Counted from the stretch's first letter, positions 1 to 9,256 are shown. The stretch is 47,873 bases of DNA from an uncultured Eubacterium sp. (GCA_910589595.1 CAJUTM010000025.1:1-47873), one strand, 5' to 3'. Made by a program: numbers and translations. The notes: generated from the letters alone by a model not told the origin.

Positions 1-23
1 ACCGGGCCTTTGCCCTATTGGAA

Positions 24-740
24 TCAAGATTTTGAACTTGTTTCGCAATTGCCTAAGTATTGTCTTATCCCAAAAATGCCTGTACCTACACGCACAAAAG
101 TAGCCCCCTCTTCAATGGCCACTTCATAATCACCGGTCATCCCCATGGAAAGCTCACTCATATTAATATTATCAATGTTTTTCCTATTAATGTCAACTAG
201 TAATTTATTCAAATTTTGAAAATGAGGCCGATTTTCCTCCGGATTTTCGACAAACGGTGCAACCGTCATCAGCCCCTTTACACAAATATTCGCACATCCG
301 GAAATCTGACGGATTGCTTCTTCTGTTTCTTCAGGCATAAATCCAAATTTGGATTCTTCTCGTGCCATATTGACCTCAATCAGTATATCTGCCACCAAAT
401 TCTTTTTTTCATATTCGGTTTGTATCTGTTTTGCCAGCCGCAGCGAATCGACGGAATGTATTCTCGTCACTTTCCCGACAATCTGCCTGACCTTATTTCT
501 CTGAAGATGTCCGAGCAAATGCCACTGTAACTGCCTGTCGATTACTTTCTGCTTCTCCAGCATTTCCTGTACTTTGTTTTCACCAAATGAAATAATACCA
601 CTATCGACAGCCTCTTCTATCATCGCGACCGGTTTTGTTTTGCTCACGGCAATGAGCGTCACTTCCTCACGGTCTCTTCCGGCCCGTCTGCAGGCATCCG
701 CTATCTTCTCTTCTACCTCTTGTAAATTTTCTCTTACCAT
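24..740 (-). CDS. yggS: YggS/YlmE-family PLP-binding homeostasis protein
   Basis: This is the PLP-binding protein that buffers pyridoxal phosphate and affects amino-acid and vitamin B6 balance; it has no firmly known enzymatic activity. The product is about 238 residues, the usual single alanine-racemase-like barrel. The PLP lysine lies in AVSKTKP (K34), followed by the HLLGHLQRNK, GLMTVAPF and LSMGMTGDYE motifs typical of the family. I start it at the ATG at 740 because GGAGGG sits 8 bases upstream; a TTG at 755 would overlap that ribosome site. It follows the HlyD-like gene by 17 bases. In Firmicutes yggS commonly sits in the sepF/ylm division cluster, which would continue off the left edge. 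Confidence 0.93.
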   Translation of the reverse strand: MVRENLQEVEEKIADACRRAGRDREEVTLIAVSKTKPVAMIEEAVDSGIISFGENKVQEMLEKQKVIDRQLQWHLLGHLQRNKVRQIVGKVTRIHSVDSLRLAKQIQTEYEKKNLVADILIEVNMAREESKFGFMPEETEEAIRQISGCANICVKGLMTVAPFVENPEENRPHFQNLNKLLVDINRKNIDNINMSELSMGMTGDYEVAIEEGATFVRVGTGIFGIRQYLGNCETSSKS

Positions 741-757
741 TGTTTTTCCCTCCAAAA

Positions 758-2134
758 CTATTCAATAAAATCGTCGTCTTTCAGACTCGACGGGTCTACC
801 ACAATATGGTCGTATGCCGCCAGTCCATACGGCGTCTGCTCCTTTACAATCGTATATTCCTTATTTTTATATTGGATTTCGACCGGCCGGAACCGGCAAT
901 AACCCTCATTGACATAATATACGCCCGACAGCTTCTTTTTCTCACTGACAATATAATCTTCTCCCGCTGAAGAATCCATTAATATATCGCCCTCCTGAAG
1001 AACAGACGAAGAAACATAATACATATCGTCAATTAACATGGCGTTGGACAACGAAGTAAATTCATGCGCCATCTTTCCGGACGCATTCATCGTCTGTCTC
1101 ACCACCCCGAGCCCGTCTGTTCCCCTTGTGACAACGCTTTTCGGTATCGTAAAGAAATCTTTTTGCAGGATGGAGCTATTGGGAATCTTTAAACCGGAAG
1201 CGGTTTTTAACTGAAATTCGATTTGCAGGAAACGGTCGTTTATGTAGTGCTCCATAAAGCGGGACGTCGTCAATATTGCAAAATACTCTCCCTCCCTCTC
1301 ATAAATATCTACATTGGCATTAAATGATGTCTTATCTTTCAATACGGTAACACGAACCGACTCCTCGTCTTTTAGCGCCTGATAGTAACTGTCGTCCAAC
1401 TTAACTACAATCGACCAGTCGTTGCTTGTAATTAATTTATATACGGGAGCTCCGGCTTTTATAGGGCCCTCGCTCTGTAACTGTCTTCGCGTAATACTGC
1501 CATATTCATCGAACAGTTCCGTCGAGATTTCTTCCTTTTTTGTCTTTTCATAACCATCCATTGTATAGGCGACAATACCGCTTTTTTTCGCTGTTACTTT
1601 CGTAAAATTTTTATCCTTTCCAGAAGAGGTCATCGCTTTTTTTAAATCGCTGTACAAACTGCCATTATTCCTGTCAAAGACAACATTTTTTGCATCATAC
1701 TTTAGTTTTGTGACGTCGTTGTAGTTTGACATTGTAAATGAACTTTGAAAAGAGGAAATTACTTCCCTCATCTGTACAATGCTTTCCGAGTTGTCCTTTT
1801 CCTTTTGTATCTCTTCCAGTATTTTACTCACTTCGCCGTCTGCGTCAATCGTATATGCCACGTCGCCTTTTCCAATGCGGTTTCCCTCGGAACAATAATA
1901 ATTAACATATCCCGCCTGTTCTGTCTGCACCACTTCTTCCTGCCTCATAATAAATCCGTAGAGAGGCGCATCGTCAGAAATATCGGAAGTATTTACTTCA
2001 TAAATGGATACGTGGTTTTTGGATAAAATGTTCCAAGCGAGAAAAATAATATATAAAATAATAATTAGAAACAGAAAAAGAGCCAGATTAGGATGAAATC
2101 GTTTTTTAAATTTTACTACATTTTTATCAGACAT
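758..2134 (-). CDS. HlyD-like membrane-anchored adaptor protein, orphan
   Basis: The product has 458 residues. It has a single N-terminal membrane segment at about residues 15-37 after a basic cytoplasmic tail (KKR), then a biotinyl/lipoyl-like hammerhead, a short helical stretch (about 90-130) and a beta-rich C-terminal half, as in HlyD/membrane-fusion proteins. The start ATG has AAGGAG 9 bases upstream. No ABC or RND partner is nearby, so export of a substrate cannot be inferred. From general knowledge, Clostridia often carry such a protein next to yggS and the division genes sepF/ylmG, which suggests a role in envelope or division rather than efflux. The family call is by fold-like features, not by a catalytic motif. 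Confidence 0.7.
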   Translation of the reverse strand: MSDKNVVKFKKRFHPNLALFLFLIIILYIIFLAWNILSKNHVSIYEVNTSDISDDAPLYGFIMRQEEVVQTEQAGYVNYYCSEGNRIGKGDVAYTIDADGEVSKILEEIQKEKDNSESIVQMREVISSFQSSFTMSNYNDVTKLKYDAKNVVFDRNNGSLYSDLKKAMTSSGKDKNFTKVTAKKSGIVAYTMDGYEKTKKEEISTELFDEYGSITRRQLQSEGPIKAGAPVYKLITSNDWSIVVKLDDSYYQALKDEESVRVTVLKDKTSFNANVDIYEREGEYFAILTTSRFMEHYINDRFLQIEFQLKTASGLKIPNSSILQKDFFTIPKSVVTRGTDGLGVVRQTMNASGKMAHEFTSLSNAMLIDDMYYVSSSVLQEGDILMDSSAGEDYIVSEKKKLSGVYYVNEGYCRFRPVEIQYKNKEYTIVKEQTPYGLAAYDHIVVDPSSLKDDDFIE

Positions 2135-2214
2135 AAACAGGAGCTCCTTTTTCCCTTTTTTATGAATATTATTTGTTTTCCTATGCCATACTTACAACAA
2201 AGGAGGTAAGTCCT

Positions 2215-2409
2215 ATGAAAGCGTTGGATTATACAGTGCTGATTCTTGTCATTATCGGAGCAATCAACTGGGGACTAATCGGATTTTTTGGTCTGGACCT
2301 TGTGGCCTTTTTATTTGGCTCTATGTCCATCCTGTCCCGTATTATCTATGCAGTAATCGGTATATGCGGACTATATGCTCTGAGTTATTGTGGCCGAATC
2401 GGCAATTGA
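2215..2409 (+). CDS. DUF378 small membrane protein
   Basis: The product is a 64-residue protein with two membrane segments (about 4-25 and 32-55) joined by a short Gly-rich turn. GAINWGLIGFFGLDLVAFLFG is close to the DUF378 (YuzA-like) signature, in which an N-W-G motif follows the first helix. The start at 2215 is fixed by AAAGGAGG 7 bases upstream; an earlier in-frame ATG at 2173 has no ribosome site. It is a plus-strand gene between two minus-strand blocks, so it is probably its own transcript. Function is unknown for the family. Confidence 0.8.
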   Translation: MKALDYTVLILVIIGAINWGLIGFFGLDLVAFLFGSMSILSRIIYAVIGICGLYALSYCGRIGN

Positions 2410-2416
2410 CATTTGG

Positions 2417-2450
2417 CAGATTAAGAACGGTTTCCACCGTTCTTAATCTG
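2417..2450. terminator. Perfect hairpin between convergent genes
   Basis: A perfect 15-bp inverted repeat (CAGATTAAGAACGGT) with a 4-base loop lies between the DUF378 gene and the end of mgsA. It suits a shared terminator for converging transcripts. No strong T-tract follows on either strand, so intrinsic termination is inferred from position and stem. Confidence 0.6.
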
Positions 2451-2472
2451 TATCATCATGCCATATTCCCTT

Positions 2473-2871
2473 TTACATACGAACTAGATTTCGCCAATCC
2501 AAATCCCCGCGTTCCAGAGCTTTCACAAGAAGTTCCGCCGTAGCGACATTCGTTGCCAATGGGATGTTATGAATATCACAGAGACGAAAAAGATTTTTTA
2601 CGTCCGGTTCATGTACTTTCTGCGTCAATGGGTCGCGCAAAAAAATGATTAAATCCAGTTCATTGTTCTCAATCTGTACCCCTAACTGTTTCTCTCCTCC
2701 TAAATGACCCGCCAGATACTTGTGTACCGTCAGATTTGTTACCTCCTCCACCAATCGTCCGGTTGTTCCTGTTGCATAGATGTCATTTTTACTCAGTATC
2801 CCCCGATATGCAATACAGAAATTCTGCATCAATATCTTCTTTGAATCATGAGCAATCAGTCCGATATTCAT
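2473..2871 (-). CDS. mgsA: Methylglyoxal synthase
   Basis: It converts dihydroxyacetone phosphate to methylglyoxal and phosphate, a cytosolic bypass of lower glycolysis used when phosphate is short. The product is 132 residues, close to the usual single-domain length. Family motifs are present in order: IAHDSKK near the N-terminus, the phosphate-binding TGTTGRL, GGEKQLG (usually GGDQQxG), then FLRDPL and NIPLATNVATAE with the expected acidic and histidine residues. AAAGGGG lies 8 bases before the ATG. It is the last gene of the mre-min-rodA chain, 18 bases after rodA, an order known in many Clostridia. Why a metabolic gene closes a cell-shape operon is not clear. Confidence 0.95.
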   Translation of the reverse strand: MNIGLIAHDSKKILMQNFCIAYRGILSKNDIYATGTTGRLVEEVTNLTVHKYLAGHLGGEKQLGVQIENNELDLIIFLRDPLTQKVHEPDVKNLFRLCDIHNIPLATNVATAELLVKALERGDLDWRNLVRM

Positions 2872-2889
2872 AGTTACAACCCCTTTCCA

Positions 2890-4047
2890 TTATTTAAAGT
2901 CTAAATTGCTACCCCGATTTGGTTGTATCCCAATATTTATCAAAATACCAATCGCCATCATATTCCCAATCAACGACGTTAAACCATTGCTCAGAAAAGG
3001 CAGCGGCAACCCCGTATTTGGCAGAAGGGAAGTCGCAACTCCGATGTTGACAAACGTCTGAAAATAGAACATGGAGCCAATCCCGACGGCAATCATCATC
3101 CCCATATAATCTTTGGCATTTTTAGCGGCGATAAAACATTTAATTATAATGACAGACAGCAATAATAAAATGACCATACAACCGACAAAACCAAACTCTT
3201 CACTAATCGGCGACCATATAAAATCACTTTCCGTAACATCCACACTCGTATAGTTTCTTACTGCCTCGTTCCCCTCCAGCAGTTTTCCATAAAGTTTTCC
3301 GGAAGCAATCGATAAGATGGAGTTATTCTGCTGATACATAACACCAAGTTCTTTATCTTCCGGATGCAGCCACCCCATAATACGGTCTAACTGATAACCG
3401 CGCAGCAAAATCTGGTTCGGCTGCTGGATATACCAGAACAGAAAACCAATCACAGGTACGACGACGGCTGCTACCGGTCCTAAAATACGATGTCCGATAC
3501 CGGAACAGGCCAGCATCATCGTAAGAATGACAAGCATGACAACACTCGATGATAAGTCCGACTGGATAAGGATAAATCCGGTCGGTACAATTGTAATCGC
3601 TGTCGCCAGAAAGAAGTTTTTAAATGACTGCAGATTTTCTCTTCTCTTGGCAAAAAATACCGCCAATGTCAGAATCAAAACTATTTTACAAACTTCCGAC
3701 GGCTGGAAACTGATAACTTTTAAATCCAGCCAACGGTATGAACCTGTTTTATTATCGTCTCCCAGCGGAGATAATTTTGTCGCTGCCGCCATCAGTGTCG
3801 TAATAATATAGATGATAGGAACATACATACATATATCATGGTAATCAATAAGTGTAAATATGGCAATAATAATCAATCCGCCAACGATACCCACCAACTG
3901 TCTCTTCATGGAAATTGAAGGATTGACCATGGAAATCACATAAGAACTGATAAATGTTAAAAGCAACACAATGACAATCAGAAAAATATCAATATTTTTC
4001 CAATTATAGCGTTTAATTTGTAACCATTGCTTGATTCGATTTCTCAT
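2890..4047 (-). CDS. rodA: SEDS-family peptidoglycan glycosyltransferase RodA
   Basis: It polymerises lipid II into glycan strands in the elongasome, with the class B PBP encoded in the same operon. The product is 385 residues with about ten membrane helices. Recognisable SEDS landmarks are the QSDLSSS loop (QPDLGTA in typical RodA), the acidic VTESDFIWSPISEEFG loop that carries the catalytic aspartate region, and TGLPLPFLSNGLTSL near the C-terminus. In most family members that last motif reads PFxSYGGTS, so Tyr-Gly is replaced by Asn-Gly-Leu here. RodA rather than FtsW is chosen from the mre/PBP2 context. AGGTGG precedes the ATG. Confidence 0.9.
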   Translation of the reverse strand: MRNRIKQWLQIKRYNWKNIDIFLIVIVLLLTFISSYVISMVNPSISMKRQLVGIVGGLIIIAIFTLIDYHDICMYVPIIYIITTLMAAATKLSPLGDDNKTGSYRWLDLKVISFQPSEVCKIVLILTLAVFFAKRRENLQSFKNFFLATAITIVPTGFILIQSDLSSSVVMLVILTMMLACSGIGHRILGPVAAVVVPVIGFLFWYIQQPNQILLRGYQLDRIMGWLHPEDKELGVMYQQNNSILSIASGKLYGKLLEGNEAVRNYTSVDVTESDFIWSPISEEFGFVGCMVILLLLSVIIIKCFIAAKNAKDYMGMMIAVGIGSMFYFQTFVNIGVATSLLPNTGLPLPFLSNGLTSLIGNMMAIGILINIGIQPNRGSNLDFK

Positions 4048-4074
4048 TCTATTCTACCACCTGACTGTATTTTG

Positions 4075-4350
4075 TTACTTTTCAACCTGCTTCATATCTT
4101 TAATCGGTATATTGGCAAAAAGAGCAGGAACCATTCCGTGGTCGTTCTCGGATTTCATCTGTTCTATTTTAATATCTAACCCTTCCAAATCAATCTCCAC
4201 ATACTTGGATAACACATAAATCAAATCATTTTTAATCTGCTCCATTATCTCTGGTGAACAATTCGCCCTGTCCGATACCAGCACCATTTTTAAACGGTCT
4301 TTGGCTACGTTACCGGAGGACTTTTTTCGAAAAAAATCTGTAAATCCCAT
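4075..4350 (-). CDS. minE: Cell division topological specificity factor MinE
   Basis: It stimulates the MinD ATPase and drives its release from the membrane, so that MinCD inhibition is kept from midcell. The product is 91 residues, a normal length. It starts with MGFTDFF, the short amphipathic membrane-targeting helix, and continues with the MinD-activating stretch DRLKMVLVSDRA and the beta-rich dimer domain. I chose the ATG at 4350, with GGAG 9 bases upstream; the ATG at 4359 directly abuts that site. The ribosome site overlaps the minD stop, so the two are likely translationally coupled. Presence of MinE means the Min system may oscillate here, unlike the MinJ/DivIVA system of Bacillus. 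Confidence 0.94.
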   Translation of the reverse strand: MGFTDFFRKKSSGNVAKDRLKMVLVSDRANCSPEIMEQIKNDLIYVLSKYVEIDLEGLDIKIEQMKSENDHGMVPALFANIPIKDMKQVEK

Positions 4351-4362
4351 TATTCTCATCTC

Positions 4363-5151
4363 CTAACTTTTCAGCTTGCTTCGCAATAAAGAAAAGAAGC
4401 CATGTTTAGGAAATAAATCCAGAAACGGAACTTCTTCGCCCGTAACACGCCGGCATATATTCTCATAAGCCTGTCCGGCCAGCGTATTGTTTCCTACAAG
4501 AGGTTCGCCCTGATTGGTGGCAATGACAATATTTTCATCATCCGGAACTACCCCTAATAAATCAACTGCTAAAATTTCGACCACGTCTTCACTGGACATC
4601 ATGTCGCCCCGACGTACCATATCCGGACGCAGACGATTGACAACGAGTTCAATCGTGCCGATTTCGTTTGCTTCCAAGAGGCCGATAATGCGGTCGGCGT
4701 CTCTGACGGCAGAAACCTCGGGAGTAGTCACAACAATCGAGCGGTCGGCCCCTGCTATGGCATTTTTGAATCCCTGTTCAATTCCTGCCGGACAATCTAA
4801 CAGTATGTAATCAAATTCTTCTTTTAATTCGGCTGTCAGCGCTACCATCTGTTCCGGTGTGACGGCGTCTTTATCTCTTGTCTGTGCGGAAGGCAGTAAA
4901 AACAGGTTCGGATATCTCTTATCTTTAATCAGCGCCTGCTTTAAACGGCAATTCCCCTCAATGACATCAACCAGATTATACACAATACGGTTTTCCAATC
5001 CCATCACAACATCCAGATTGCGCAATCCGATATCGGTGTCAATCAAAACTACTTTTTTTCCTTCCTTGGCAAGCCCCGTGCCAACGTTGGCCGTTGTGGT
5101 CGTCTTTCCCACACCGCCTTTTCCTGATGTAATAACAATGACTTCACTCAT
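4363..5151 (-). CDS. minD: Septum site-determining ATPase MinD
   Basis: It is the membrane-cycling ATPase that recruits MinC to the poles. The product is 262 residues with the deviant Walker A motif GKGGVGKTTT at residues 10-19, the switch region LIDTDIGLRNLD, and the Walker B-like YILLDCPAG. The C-terminus ends in an amphipathic helix (FFSLLRSKLKS), the membrane-targeting sequence. AAAGGAG precedes the ATG. It sits between minC and minE in the standard order. Confidence 0.97.
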   Translation of the reverse strand: MSEVIVITSGKGGVGKTTTTANVGTGLAKEGKKVVLIDTDIGLRNLDVVMGLENRIVYNLVDVIEGNCRLKQALIKDKRYPNLFLLPSAQTRDKDAVTPEQMVALTAELKEEFDYILLDCPAGIEQGFKNAIAGADRSIVVTTPEVSAVRDADRIIGLLEANEIGTIELVVNRLRPDMVRRGDMMSSEDVVEILAVDLLGVVPDDENIVIATNQGEPLVGNNTLAGQAYENICRRVTGEEVPFLDLFPKHGFFSLLRSKLKS

Positions 5152-5188
5152 GATGTTCTCCTTTCGCCTCTGTTACAGACCATTCATA

Positions 5189-5854
5189 TTAAACATTTAT
5201 GTTTGTCAGTGACATTCTTGATAAATCATCCATATAGATTGCCCCCTCCCGCAAATATGCGATTCGGGGAACGTTGGATGGTGTTTCTTTCTCGTCCGGC
5301 GTTCTGGCAATAACGTCGCTGATTCGGATTTGAATCGGGTTCATTTTTGTTGCCACAATAAAGGCATCTTCTTTTCCCGACGCTCCAGCATATACCGTTC
5401 CGTTTAATTTGCCGAGCACGACGACGTTTCCCGTAGAGACGACCTGCGCCCCCACATTTACATCTCCTAATATGACGATGCTTGTTTCAAATTCCATCAC
5501 CTGACCGGAACGGAGATTCCCTTTGAAAAATTGTCCGGAATTGCTGTCTATCGCCATCAGTTTTTCCTGCAGGGTTCGCTCATATAATGCCTCGCGCTCT
5601 TCATCCTCGTCAATGACACAGACAATCTGCAGTTTGGAATTTTCCTGTATCGTATGAAGCAGAACCGCTTCTTCTTCGTCCGAGAGCTCTCTCCCGTCAA
5701 AGGCCACCACGACCCGATTGTCTCCTAAAAAGTCGGCGTTATTTTGAAATTTTTCCGTCACTTTTTCTAACAATTCCTCAAAGGACAACTCGTCGTCTAA
5801 AATGATACGAATACCGGACTTATTGCCTTTCAGCATAACAGGTTCTTTTTTCAT
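5189..5854 (-). CDS. minC: Septum site-determining protein MinC
   Basis: It inhibits FtsZ ring assembly when bound to MinD. The product is about 221 residues. Residues 1-100 match the FtsZ-binding N-domain, and the C-terminal half is a right-handed beta-helix with the glycine-rich repeats GDVNVGAQVVSTGNVVVLG and GTVYAGA, followed by the dimer/MinD-binding segment. The ATG at 5854 is preferred because GAGG lies 6 bases upstream; a GTG at 5866 has poorer spacing. It follows PBP2 by about 40 bases. Confidence 0.93.
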   Translation of the reverse strand: MKKEPVMLKGNKSGIRIILDDELSFEELLEKVTEKFQNNADFLGDNRVVVAFDGRELSDEEEAVLLHTIQENSKLQIVCVIDEDEEREALYERTLQEKLMAIDSNSGQFFKGNLRSGQVMEFETSIVILGDVNVGAQVVSTGNVVVLGKLNGTVYAGASGKEDAFIVATKMNPIQIRISDVIARTPDEKETPSNVPRIAYLREGAIYMDDLSRMSLTNINV

Positions 5855-5895
5855 TGTCTCCCTCACTTCTTTGGCTATTTATTGTAATATCCCCA

Positions 5896-8748
5896 TTAAT
5901 CCGTCTGATTATTGTTATTGATTGCCGGATTGGAAACTTTCTTTTCAAGCAGTCGCTTGCGGGCTCCCTTATCATAATAGTATTTGTACACATTACTTGC
6001 CAGCTCTGCCGCATTGGATGATGTAAACCCGTTTGGTATGACAACGGTCACGGAAATCTCCGGATTTTCGTATGGCGCAAAACTGACAAACACGGCGTGG
6101 TTCGGCTCATTTTGCGTAATCTGTGCCGTACCGGTCTTTCCCGCTACCGTGACCGGCAATCCCTGAAACAGGGATTTAATGCTTCCCGTACTTACTACCT
6201 TATTCATACCGGTCTTTATCGCGGCCATCGTCGAGGACTGGCAATTCAGCTTACTGTTAATCTTGGCGCTGTTCTTTTCTTTCTTTCCTGATTTCGTATT
6301 CTTCATTTTATCAATCAGCGTCAAATCGTAACAGGTGCCCCCGTTGGCAATAGTTGTCACATACCGCGATAACTGAACTGGCGTATAACTGTTGGAGCCT
6401 TGTCCAATCGCCGAACGGACAACGTCCAAATCGGAAAATTTTGGTTCTGCCTCTGCCAGCTCAATGCCGGATTTTTTTGTCAAGCCATATTTGTTCGCAT
6501 ATTTTTTTAATTTCGACAGGCCCTTTTCATTATCAACGATGTTGTCATGTCCGTTACCGAGACGGTATCCCATCTCATAGAAAAAGTAATTGCAGGAATG
6601 CTGGATGGCCTGCGATACATTCAGGTTTCCGTGCGACACGGTACTCCAGCACTTCGGCCAGGGTTTGTTAATCTTATCGAATTGTACTTTATCCGCCACC
6701 TGCGAATAGGTATCTATGATACCCTCTTCTAACACAGTAGTGGCCGTTACCATCTTGAACGTAGAACCGGGCGCCGTCTTTTGCTGTGTGGCGCGGTTCA
6801 GCAGCGCGGACGCACTGCTTGTGCTGATTTTATTGTAATAATCGCTGTCTACGGAGTTAGCAAATTTATTGTTGTCATAACTCGGATACGATACGAGCGA
6901 TTTCACTTTTCCCGTCTTAACATCGGTAACAATAACGGAACAGGAACACGGCGTCAGTCCGAGTTCTCCTGACGATATTTCCAGAGAACGGATTTTCGAT
7001 TTCAAAAATGCAAATGGTGATGTTGTTCCCGCTTTTAACGACTGATAGGAATTACGGTTCATTTTTAATACTTTCTGGTCATAAAGCAGAAGACAAATAT
7101 CCCTTCCCGTTATCGTTTCTTTTTCTACCATCGAGTGATAGACTTTTTTATCGAAAGAAAAATCGTCAGATATTTCATTGAGGACATAGTTTACTATCTT
7201 TTGGAAAACCTCTTCCGAGCTGTAATAATTATTATCTACTTCCAGATTATCGAGATTAATCCAGTTATTCTTGATGGCATGAATTAAAAATTCACTGAGG
7301 CTGATTTTACCTTTAATATAATTATTATATGTGGAATCCGTCGTATCCATCGTACTGGAATTTAGTATCTCATTCGTTTTTAACATCGAAAAAACGTAGT
7401 CCAGATATTCCGACACCGTCTCCGGTAAATCTTTTCCCTGCGTGCGGTTATTTACTTTCAGATATTTTTTGACACTGGCTATACCACTCTTTTTAGCAGC
7501 AGTAAACGACCGATAAACGGATTTTTCCAGTGGTGTGGCATTGCTTTTCGAAAAATGAGCGACATCTACAATACTATTTTGCAGGATGGCATCGTACACT
7601 TCATAAATGGAAATTAAAATGCCGGACGCCTTTTTCCCTCTCGTACCCCTGCTTCTTCCATTTACCATTTTAGAACTGAGAATACCGGCAATCTGCTTTT
7701 CCGCCAATTTATAAATTGCCTTTTGCAAATCCGATTCAATCGTCAGATAAATATCATCGCCTGCCACGGCATCTTTTGTCTTTTTCGAGCTGATAACACG
7801 GGAACTGCTGTCTATCAGCAGTTTTTCCGAGCCCTTTGTACCTTTGAGGCGGTCTTCGTATTCTTTTTCCATCCCCGTCTTGCCAATCTGGTCGGCGGAT
7901 GTATATTCTGTTTTCGGGTTGAGTTCCTGCTTTTCCGCCAGAGTTTCCGAGGAAATCAGTCCCGTATATCCTACGATATGTGAAAAATATTCACTGTCAT
8001 AATAGACACGGTTCATTTCCGTGGAAACTTCAACCCCCGGCAGGTCAACCGAGCTTTCTTTAATCGCAGCTACCGTTCTTTCACAAACATTCGAACTCAG
8101 TGTAATCGGTTCGTATTTGGAATAAGTATTCATTAAAAGGGCATAGCGGACTGTCATAATGCGAAGCGCTTCCTCGTCCGAATAGTTTTCTTCGTCGGAA
8201 AAGAAATTAATCGTATTGACGCCGTTTTCGGTGCGGATATAGCGAAATAACTGCTCTGCCGTCATCTGTTTCTGCTCTTCCGTCAGCTTCTTTACTGATG
8301 TACAGAAGAATATGTCTCTCTTAAAACGCAATTCCGCCGCATGGTTTACATTGTATTTGAATTTTCCTTTCGACGTCCTTGTAATCGGAAAATCCAAATC
8401 CAGTTTATCCCCGTTTTTCTCTATTAATTGAATACATCTGGCAATCATTGTATTCTTGTCCACATTTTTTTTCAATTCTCCGGAATCTTCCAGCGTAATC
8501 GAATATCTCTGTTCGTTCGTAACTAATAATTTGCCGTTGCAGTCGTATATTTTTCCCCGCGCGCTCTTGATTGTCTTAACTTTCTGCTTCTGCAGCAACG
8601 CCTCTTTATCATAAGTCTCCCCCCGTATAATCTGGAGGTAGAACATGCGGCCAATCAATATGCTGAACAATAAAATATAAGTGAGAACCACCGCAAAAAA
8701 GCGGGATTTAACAACATTTTTTATTGTTTCCGTAATACTGTCAAGCAT
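5896..8748 (-). CDS. mrdA: Penicillin-binding protein 2, elongasome transpeptidase with a large insertion
   Basis: It is the class B PBP that crosslinks peptidoglycan made by RodA during side-wall growth. One N-terminal membrane helix (about 15-35) leads to the dimerisation domain. The transpeptidase carries the nucleophile motif STFK (S662), SCN (S718) and KTGT (about 871-874), all intact. At 950 residues it is roughly 300 longer than Escherichia coli PBP2. Most of the excess lies between about 355 and 595: a Lys/Ser/Asn-rich, mostly helical segment between the pedestal and the catalytic domain. Long PBP2 proteins are known in Clostridia; the insertion has no family I can name. It lies 1 base from mreD. 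Confidence 0.93.
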   Translation of the reverse strand: MLDSITETIKNVVKSRFFAVVLTYILLFSILIGRMFYLQIIRGETYDKEALLQKQKVKTIKSARGKIYDCNGKLLVTNEQRYSITLEDSGELKKNVDKNTMIARCIQLIEKNGDKLDLDFPITRTSKGKFKYNVNHAAELRFKRDIFFCTSVKKLTEEQKQMTAEQLFRYIRTENGVNTINFFSDEENYSDEEALRIMTVRYALLMNTYSKYEPITLSSNVCERTVAAIKESSVDLPGVEVSTEMNRVYYDSEYFSHIVGYTGLISSETLAEKQELNPKTEYTSADQIGKTGMEKEYEDRLKGTKGSEKLLIDSSSRVISSKKTKDAVAGDDIYLTIESDLQKAIYKLAEKQIAGILSSKMVNGRSRGTRGKKASGILISIYEVYDAILQNSIVDVAHFSKSNATPLEKSVYRSFTAAKKSGIASVKKYLKVNNRTQGKDLPETVSEYLDYVFSMLKTNEILNSSTMDTTDSTYNNYIKGKISLSEFLIHAIKNNWINLDNLEVDNNYYSSEEVFQKIVNYVLNEISDDFSFDKKVYHSMVEKETITGRDICLLLYDQKVLKMNRNSYQSLKAGTTSPFAFLKSKIRSLEISSGELGLTPCSCSVIVTDVKTGKVKSLVSYPSYDNNKFANSVDSDYYNKISTSSASALLNRATQQKTAPGSTFKMVTATTVLEEGIIDTYSQVADKVQFDKINKPWPKCWSTVSHGNLNVSQAIQHSCNYFFYEMGYRLGNGHDNIVDNEKGLSKLKKYANKYGLTKKSGIELAEAEPKFSDLDVVRSAIGQGSNSYTPVQLSRYVTTIANGGTCYDLTLIDKMKNTKSGKKEKNSAKINSKLNCQSSTMAAIKTGMNKVVSTGSIKSLFQGLPVTVAGKTGTAQITQNEPNHAVFVSFAPYENPEISVTVVIPNGFTSSNAAELASNVYKYYYDKGARKRLLEKKVSNPAINNNNQTD

Positions 8749-8749
8749 C

Positions 8750-9256
8750 TTATACCTCCTCTCTGTTTTCTATTATTTTACTTTCTACCAAAAGAATCAG
8801 GCGGTAGAATAAAATACCAACTAATGTCGTATAAAGTATTTCCGGTAAAAACTTATGAACAAAATAGAAAATAAAATGTACTCTTCCCCGCATTAAAAAT
8901 TCGGTCACATAATAGTACAGGCAGTATACTAAATCCCCTGCCGCTATGAGAACGGTAGGAAGCAGCAGACTGTCGGTAAAATATACTTTCCGGCAGAATC
9001 CCAAAACAAAACCGATTGTCATAAAAACAAAGGCATACAGGCCGATTACGCCGCCATACATCATATCCAGCATCAGTCCGCAGATAAGTCCTATCCATAT
9101 ACCGGAAGTTCTTCCCCGCAGATAGCCGTACGAGATTGTGACGACCAGCAACAGGTTTGGCACTGCATCTGCCAATTCGATTTCTTTAAAAACCGTGGTC
9201 TGCAGCAAAAGCGCCAATACAATAAAAAGGAAAGCAGCTACTTTTTTTCTAATCAT
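8750..9256 (-). CDS. mreD: Rod shape-determining membrane protein MreD
   Basis: The product is a 168-residue integral membrane protein with about five hydrophobic helices, as expected for MreD, which links MreC and the cytoplasmic MreB filaments to the elongasome. Identity rests on length, hydrophobicity, the IxKExxLxDAVPNLLLV pattern near the first loop, and its place between mreC and PBP2. The start codon overlaps the mreC stop by eight bases and has no good ribosome site, so translation is probably coupled to mreC. Confidence 0.9.
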   Translation of the reverse strand: MIRKKVAAFLFIVLALLLQTTVFKEIELADAVPNLLLVVTISYGYLRGRTSGIWIGLICGLMLDMMYGGVIGLYAFVFMTIGFVLGFCRKVYFTDSLLLPTVLIAAGDLVYCLYYYVTEFLMRGRVHFIFYFVHKFLPEILYTTLVGILFYRLILLVESKIIENREEV

